A stretch of 64,000 nt of DNA, from contig NZ_RKKU01000022.1 of NCBI RefSeq assembly GCF_003797945.1, forward strand, positions 1 to 64,000, in the 5' to 3' direction. Position numbers and translations under genes: made by a program. The notes beneath the pieces are model-generated. The model ran no database searches, was not told the DNA's origin, and worked only from the letters and a program-made list of their open reading frames with translations. Shown piece by piece: positions 63,509 to 64,000 of the stretch (positions within the stretch are counted from its first letter, which is position 1; each line of letters starts with the position of its first letter). The DNA comes from Pseudomonas neustonica. Lineage in GTDB: Bacteria; Pseudomonadota; Gammaproteobacteria; Pseudomonadales; Pseudomonadaceae.

Positions 63509-64000
63509 TTAAACGCCCAGAGTGGCGGGCATTACGGCGGCCGACATGGTGCCCCAGCGACGCCCCTTGACGAACAGCGGTACGTACAGAACAAAGACCA
63601 CAATGTGCGTGCCGGGGAGTAAGAAGGTTCCCATATTGATGTGCGTGCACGAGGCCATGATCCGCAGGTCATTATCGTTGCTGACGGCAAAGCGCTTGTA
63701 GTTGCTCTGCGCGGCATCAATCTTGACGTCACCGGTCGGCGGTTTTGACGACGCACTGCGGCTGGTCGCCAGGTAGCCTTTTTCATTGACTGCGGCGGTA
63801 TACACCACACCATCCTGGCCACCCTTGTCCCACTCGTCGAGCAATGGACGTACCTGTTTGATAAAGCTATCTGCCCAACTGACATCATGCTTGGGCGGAT
63901 TGGTTCCGGCGATTGGGGTGTAGTGTTGGTCGAACAGGTCCACGCCGCTACTGGCGATGCTGCTCAAACGTTCTTCCAGCGCGTGGCGGCGGCTGATCAG
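63509..64000 (-). CDS. Methyl-accepting chemotaxis protein, C-terminal sensor domain (partial)
   Basis: The frame is open to the window edge and reads RRHALEERLSSIASSGVDLF, then DQHYTPIAGTNPP, VVYTAAVNEKGYLATSR and KGRRWGTMSAAVMP. This resembles the cytosolic domain found after the signalling domain of some chemoreceptors, where FNDHYQPIPGTNP-like and GRHWG-like motifs occur. The receptor's N-terminal and signalling parts lie beyond the window. Stop codon at 63509-63511. No CheR-docking pentapeptide is seen at the end. Confidence 0.75.
   Translation of the reverse strand: MISRRHALEERLSSIASSGVDLFDQHYTPIAGTNPPKHDVSWADSFIKQVRPLLDEWDKGGQDGVVYTAAVNEKGYLATSRSASSKPPTGDVKIDAAQSNYKRFAVSNDNDLRIMASCTHINMGTFLLPGTHIVVFVLYVPLFVKGRRWGTMSAAVMPATLGV

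Overview
The window reads as a chromosome segment of a Pseudomonadaceae bacterium. This rests on the whole alginate gene set, an aer-acnA pair, and a ccoNOQP-ccoGHIS-anr-apt block arranged much as in Pseudomonas. Moderate GC content and a voltage-gated sodium channel gene would suit a marine or halotolerant lineage such as Halopseudomonas; that genus guess is inference. No rRNA, tRNA, CRISPR array or prophage was seen.

Region 1 (1-16 kb) is the end of a surface-polysaccharide locus. An IS30-type element has cut off the front of a glycosyltransferase gene. Next come a phosphoglycosyl transferase, an acetyltransferase and an aminotransferase (pglC, pglD and pglE-like). Together with the WbpM/PglF dehydratase at 10.3 kb they could make and use a bacillosamine-type sugar. 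An AbiE toxin-antitoxin pair sits inside the locus. Sugar-nucleotide supply genes follow: galU, a dehydrogenase homologue that has lost its active-site residues, pgi, algC, galE and glmS. A GNAT acetyltransferase lies beside galE.

Region 2 (16-21 kb) holds the aerotaxis receptor gene aer and aconitase acnA. It ends in a roughly 430-bp intergenic region that carries a sigma-E/AlgU-like promoter candidate, nested inverted repeats and an RsmA-like hairpin before algD.

Region 3 (21.1-36.8 kb) is a complete 12-gene alginate-type operon in the order D-A-8-44-K-E-I-J-F-X-L-G. The Pseudomonas aeruginosa order is D-8-44-K-E-G-X-L-I-J-F-A. Precursor synthesis (AlgD, AlgA), c-di-GMP-gated polymerisation (Alg8/Alg44), acetylation (AlgI, AlgJ, AlgF, AlgX) and export (AlgK, AlgE) look intact. 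AlgG lacks the DPHD epimerase motif, AlgK has no lipobox, and AlgL seems to lack a catalytic arginine. The likely product is an acetylated polymannuronate, not a guluronate-containing alginate. A frameshifted GAF-GGDEF-EAL gene follows directly.

Region 4 (38.8-48.8 kb) has an EfeUOB iron-uptake operon with a second M75 protein behind a Fur-box-like site, glycerol catabolism genes (glpK, glpD), a ybaK-type deacylase, a CurA-type reductase and an unknown protein.

Region 5 (48.9-64 kb) has a tail-to-tail hybrid kinase/response regulator pair, a NaChBac-type channel, apt, anr and the cbb3 oxidase maturation and structural genes. An alpha/beta hydrolase follows, and the C-terminal end of a chemotaxis receptor runs off the window.
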